Shown here in pieces: positions 5,574 through 7,799 of a stretch of 7,799 bases of DNA. The position numbers and the translations under genes were made by a program. The stretch comes from Pseudomonadota bacterium. Its GTDB lineage: Bacteria > Pseudomonadota > Alphaproteobacteria > Rhizobiales > Hyphomicrobiaceae. Where the stretch lies: positions 1 through 7,799 of the forward strand of contig JAEZHL010000154.1 of NCBI GenBank assembly GCA_023416575.1, written 5' to 3'. Within the stretch, counting starts at the first letter, position 1. Each line of letters starts with the position of its first letter. A model generated the notes under the pieces. It was not told the DNA's origin, made no database searches, and worked only from the letters and a program-made list of their open reading frames with translations.

Positions 5574-6596
5574 TCAGATCACGCCCAGCTCCCGAAGACT
5601 CGCGGCCGAAGCGGCCACTGCCTCTTTGGCCGACCGGAACGATAGGCCAAGACGCTCACGCGCTTTCGTATTGTCGCATAGGCGACGGATGGAAAGATCG
5701 GGCAGCAATGCGAAGAGGCTGCGATCGAAGAGCGAAAGGCCTCGGACAATGAAATCCGGGATCTCCCTGCGCGGCACGCGGGACGCCATGTCGGGCAGAA
5801 TTTGCCCGACGAGATGAGCCATTTCCCGCAACATGAGATAGCCGCCAGTGACCAGAAAACGCTCACCCGCGGCACTGGGAAGCGTCATCGCGGCGGCGTG
5901 GGCGACCGCGACATCGCGCACATCGACAACGGCAAAGCCCGCACGCGGAGCCGCGGGGTACTTGCCTCTAGCCATCAGGCAGATGACTTCTTGCGATGTG
6001 GAAAGATCGCTGTCGAGCGCCGGCCCCTGTACGAAGCCAGGGTTTATGACCGTAAGTTCCGGGGAATTTGGCGTCGTTCTGACGAAGTCCCAAGCTGCCT
6101 GCTCGGCCAACGCCTTGGAGAGAATATATGGGCTGAGGTCCCCGCGCCCTGCATCGGTCCAGTCCACCTCGGTATACGTTCGCGACTGCGGCCCTGCCGC
6201 CGGATAGATGCACGCCGCGATCGAGGAGGTGAGGACGACACGTTGCACTCCGGCTCGTGTCGCAGCCCGCAGGACCCGCAGAGTTCCGTCGCGAGCTGGC
6301 CCCACGACGTCGTCGCGCCTGCGCGGCATGCTGATTGGGAATGGCGAAGCGACGTGCAGGACGTGGGTGCAACCGTCGAGCGCCGAGTCCCAACCTCTGT
6401 CGTGCGTGAGATCGGTCGAGAAGATCGCGACACCGGAACCGTCCACACCGGCACGCTCCAGAGCACGCAAAATATCGGTCCGCGCCTCCGGCTTCCGTGC
6501 AGTGCCGCGAACCGAATGTCGTCGCCTGATAAGTTCGGCGATGCAGTGCTTAGCAATAAAGCCGGTGGCGCCTGTGACCAGAACTGTCAGGCTCAT
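5574..6596 (-). CDS. NAD(P)-dependent extended SDR, dihydroflavonol-4-reductase-like
   Basis: This 340-residue protein is an extended short-chain dehydrogenase/reductase of the dihydroflavonol-4-reductase / cinnamoyl-CoA reductase-like branch. Such enzymes reduce a carbonyl or epimerise a sugar using NAD(P)H; the substrate here cannot be told. The Rossmann nucleotide loop is VTGATGFIA at residues 7-15, where the usual last glycine of TGxxGFIG is alanine. Basic residues R29-R34 (RGTARK) at the end of the second strand favour NADPH by family analogy. Then come HVASPFP (81-87), the catalytic serine region LTSS (122-125), YILSK with Tyr157 and Lys161, and NPGFVQGP (185-192). The ATG at 6594-6596 has GGGGGCG about four bases upstream. 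There is no signal peptide, so it is cytosolic. Its place between rplQ and the Deg protease gene is unusual and suggests an inserted gene driven by the ribosomal operon. Confidence 0.85.
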   Translation of the reverse strand: MSLTVLVTGATGFIAKHCIAELIRRRHSVRGTARKPEARTDILRALERAGVDGSGVAIFSTDLTHDRGWDSALDGCTHVLHVASPFPISMPRRRDDVVGPARDGTLRVLRAATRAGVQRVVLTSSIAACIYPAAGPQSRTYTEVDWTDAGRGDLSPYILSKALAEQAAWDFVRTTPNSPELTVINPGFVQGPALDSDLSTSQEVICLMARGKYPAAPRAGFAVVDVRDVAVAHAAAMTLPSAAGERFLVTGGYLMLREMAHLVGQILPDMASRVPRREIPDFIVRGLSLFDRSLFALLPDLSIRRLCDNTKARERLGLSFRSAKEAVAASAASLRELGVI

Positions 6597-6616
6597 GTGC
6601 GCCCCCGGCTAATTGG

Positions 6617-7045
6617 TCAGCTCGCGGCTTGACCCTCTTCCTGGCTCGCGGCGACGCGGGCTTTGTCTTCTTTGCCCTTTGCACTGACGTCGCGATCAAC
6701 GAGCTCGATCACAGCGCGTGGTGCACTGTCTCCGAAGCGGAAGCCCGCCTTGAGCACGCGGGTGTAGCCGCCGGCGCGATCCTTGTAGCGCGGACCGAGC
6801 GTATCGAAGAGCTTTTTGACCATCTCTTCATCGCGCAGCCGAGCAGCAGCCAAACGCCGAGAGTTCAGGTCCCCGCGTTTAGCAAGCGTGATATACTTCT
6901 CGACGACCCGCTTGAGGTCCTTGGCCTTCGGCAGAGTCGTAACGATCTGCTCGTGCCGAATGAGGGCCGCGGCCATGTTGGAGAACATCGCCTGACGGTG
7001 CGCGCTGTCCCGGCTAAACCGCCGGCCGAGCTTCCTATGTCGCAT
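6617..7045 (-). CDS. rplQ: 50S ribosomal protein L17
   Basis: L17 is a large-subunit ribosomal protein. The 142-residue product begins MRHRKLGRRFSRDSAHRQAM, the family's signature N-terminus, followed by MAAALIRHEQIVTTLPKAKD and later KKLFDTLGPRYKDRAGGYTR and GFRFGDSAPRAVIELVDRD, all diagnostic of bacterial L17. It is longer than the roughly 120-residue gammaproteobacterial form because of a charged C-terminal tail (about residues 120-142, rich in K, E, A and Q), as in alphaproteobacteria. The ATG at 7043-7045 is preceded by GAAGGA eight bases upstream on the minus strand, which fixes the start. It lies directly downstream of rpoA, the expected order. Its TGA is 20 bases before the start of the reductase gene, so the two are probably co-transcribed. 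Confidence 0.98.
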   Translation of the reverse strand: MRHRKLGRRFSRDSAHRQAMFSNMAAALIRHEQIVTTLPKAKDLKRVVEKYITLAKRGDLNSRRLAAARLRDEEMVKKLFDTLGPRYKDRAGGYTRVLKAGFRFGDSAPRAVIELVDRDVSAKGKEDKARVAASQEEGQAAS

Positions 7046-7172
7046 AATCTTGGTCCTTCTCTGTGGTTGTTACGGGGAGGTTCTACGGCCTCACCTCTGC
7101 TTCCAAAGCAAATGTCCATCAGCTCGCGGCGAGCTAAGGCAATGCCCCACTCACCGCGCGCATCACATTTGC
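7046..7172 (-). promoter_or_regulatory. rpoA-rplQ spacer with nested and competing inverted repeats
   Basis: This 127-base spacer has several inverted repeats that would form RNA stems in the rpoA-rplQ transcript. A nine-base pair (7107-7115 with 7165-7173) encloses a six-base perfect hairpin with a three-base loop (7121-7135, AGCTCG/CGAGCT). A five-base hairpin (7098-7110, TGCTT/AAGCA) uses some of the same bases as the long-range pair, so the two cannot form together. Another five-base pair lies at 7077-7081 with 7093-7097. No T-tract follows any of them, so an intrinsic terminator is unlikely. The rplQ ribosome binding site follows directly. A role in setting L17 output or in transcript processing is inference. 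Confidence 0.4.
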
Positions 7173-7799
7173 TCAATACTGATCCTCGAACCTCTTCGCC
7201 AACTCTTCAATGTTGTCCGGCGGCCAGTTCGAAACTTCCATACCGAGATGCAGCCCCATGGAAGCGAGCACCTCCTTGATCTCATTCAGTGACTTCCGGC
7301 CGAAGTTTGGAGTGCGAAGCATTTCCGCCTCGGTCTTCTGGATCAAGTCGCCGATGTAAACGATGTTATCGTTCTTCAGGCAGTTTGCCGAGCGAACAGA
7401 AAGTTCGAGCTCGTCGACTTTCTTCAGAAGCGCAGCATTAAAGGTGAGGTCGGGGTGCCGTGCCTCTTCAACGTGCCGCTTTGGCTCCTCGAAGTTGATG
7501 AACACCGCGAGTTGATCCTGCAGAATTCGCGCAGCCAGAGCCACAGCATCCTCAGCCCGCACAGAACCGTCCGTTTCGACGCTCATGGTGAGCTTGTCAT
7601 AGTCGAGGATCTGGCCCTCGCGGGTATTCTCGACCTTATAGGAAACCTTCTTCACCGGGCTGTAGAGGCTGTCCACCGCGATGAGCCCGATCGGCGCGTC
7701 TTCCGGGCGGTTGCGCTCCGCTGGCACATAGCCTTTGCCCATATCGGCAGTGAACTCCATGCGGACAGACGCGCCCTGGTCGATATGACAGAGGATGTG
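7173..7799 (-). CDS. rpoA: RNA polymerase alpha subunit RpoA, C-terminal part (5' end outside window)
   Basis: This is the alpha subunit of DNA-directed RNA polymerase. It nucleates core enzyme assembly and contacts activators and UP elements through its C-terminal domain. The frame stays open from the TGA at 7173-7175 to the window edge, giving about 209 residues, so the first third or so of the protein is missing. The visible N-terminal domain part includes MEFTADMGKGYVPAERN and, further on, SYKVENTREGQILDYDKLT. The C-terminal domain includes LELSVRSANCLKNDNIVYIG, which holds the conserved VRSANCLK arginine (R265 in Escherichia coli numbering), then RTPNFGRKSLNEIKEVLASM and NWPPDNIEELAKRFEDQY. 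That last ending is typical of alphaproteobacterial alpha subunits. It is followed by rplQ, as in the conserved ribosomal protein operon. The ATG at 7758-7760 is internal and is not the start. Confidence 0.98.
   Translation of the reverse strand, partial: HILCHIDQGASVRMEFTADMGKGYVPAERNRPEDAPIGLIAVDSLYSPVKKVSYKVENTREGQILDYDKLTMSVETDGSVRAEDAVALAARILQDQLAVFINFEEPKRHVEEARHPDLTFNAALLKKVDELELSVRSANCLKNDNIVYIGDLIQKTEAEMLRTPNFGRKSLNEIKEVLASMGLHLGMEVSNWPPDNIEELAKRFEDQY

Noticed and set aside
1..7799. CRISPR array, tRNA, rRNA, transposase or phage attachment site
   Set aside because: No regularly spaced repeats, no recognisable tRNA or rRNA sequence and no transposase or integrase motifs were seen on either strand.

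Overview
The window is a chromosomal segment from an alphaproteobacterium, most likely of the order Hyphomicrobiales (Rhizobiales). The C-terminal part of RpoA, the alphaproteobacterial form of ribosomal protein L17, and the order rpoA - rplQ - Deg protease - rarA - crcB - rluC all point there. This order is familiar in that group; I give it from memory, not from a search. Every supported gene lies on the minus strand, so transcription runs from high to low coordinates.

Region by region, in transcription order: rpoA (7173 to the window edge, 5' end missing) encodes RNA polymerase alpha. A 127-base spacer rich in inverted repeats (7046-7172) leads to rplQ (6617-7045). After 20 bases comes an extended short-chain dehydrogenase/reductase gene (5574-6596), which I regard as an insertion into the usual order. 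A 122-base spacer with a candidate promoter and a palindrome precedes a periplasmic Deg/HtrA serine protease gene (4018-5451). rarA (2698-4011) follows after six bases with a TTG start.

Between rarA and crcB the housekeeping order is interrupted by a two-gene accessory module. The first gene (2029-2577) encodes a 182-residue protein with the hallmarks of the Tae4 family of type VI secretion amidase effectors: Cys46 in NQCAIRM, His143 in GDHIDVWNG, and a C-terminal WFWEV. It has its own promoter-like sequence with a perfect TATAAT and an adjacent palindrome. The second gene (1686-1919) encodes a 77-residue protein with two membrane segments and an acidic loop predicted to face the periplasm. 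It sits where an immunity gene would be expected. This orphan amidase and small membrane protein pair is the most interesting part of the window.

crcB (fluoride channel, 1142-1522) and rluC (23S rRNA pseudouridine synthase, 162-1145) close the segment. They overlap by four bases (ATGA). Base composition rises sharply inside the 5' part of rluC: about 62-65% G+C above position 1020, against 78-80% in the next 120 bases. The last 161 bases hold no gene I can support.
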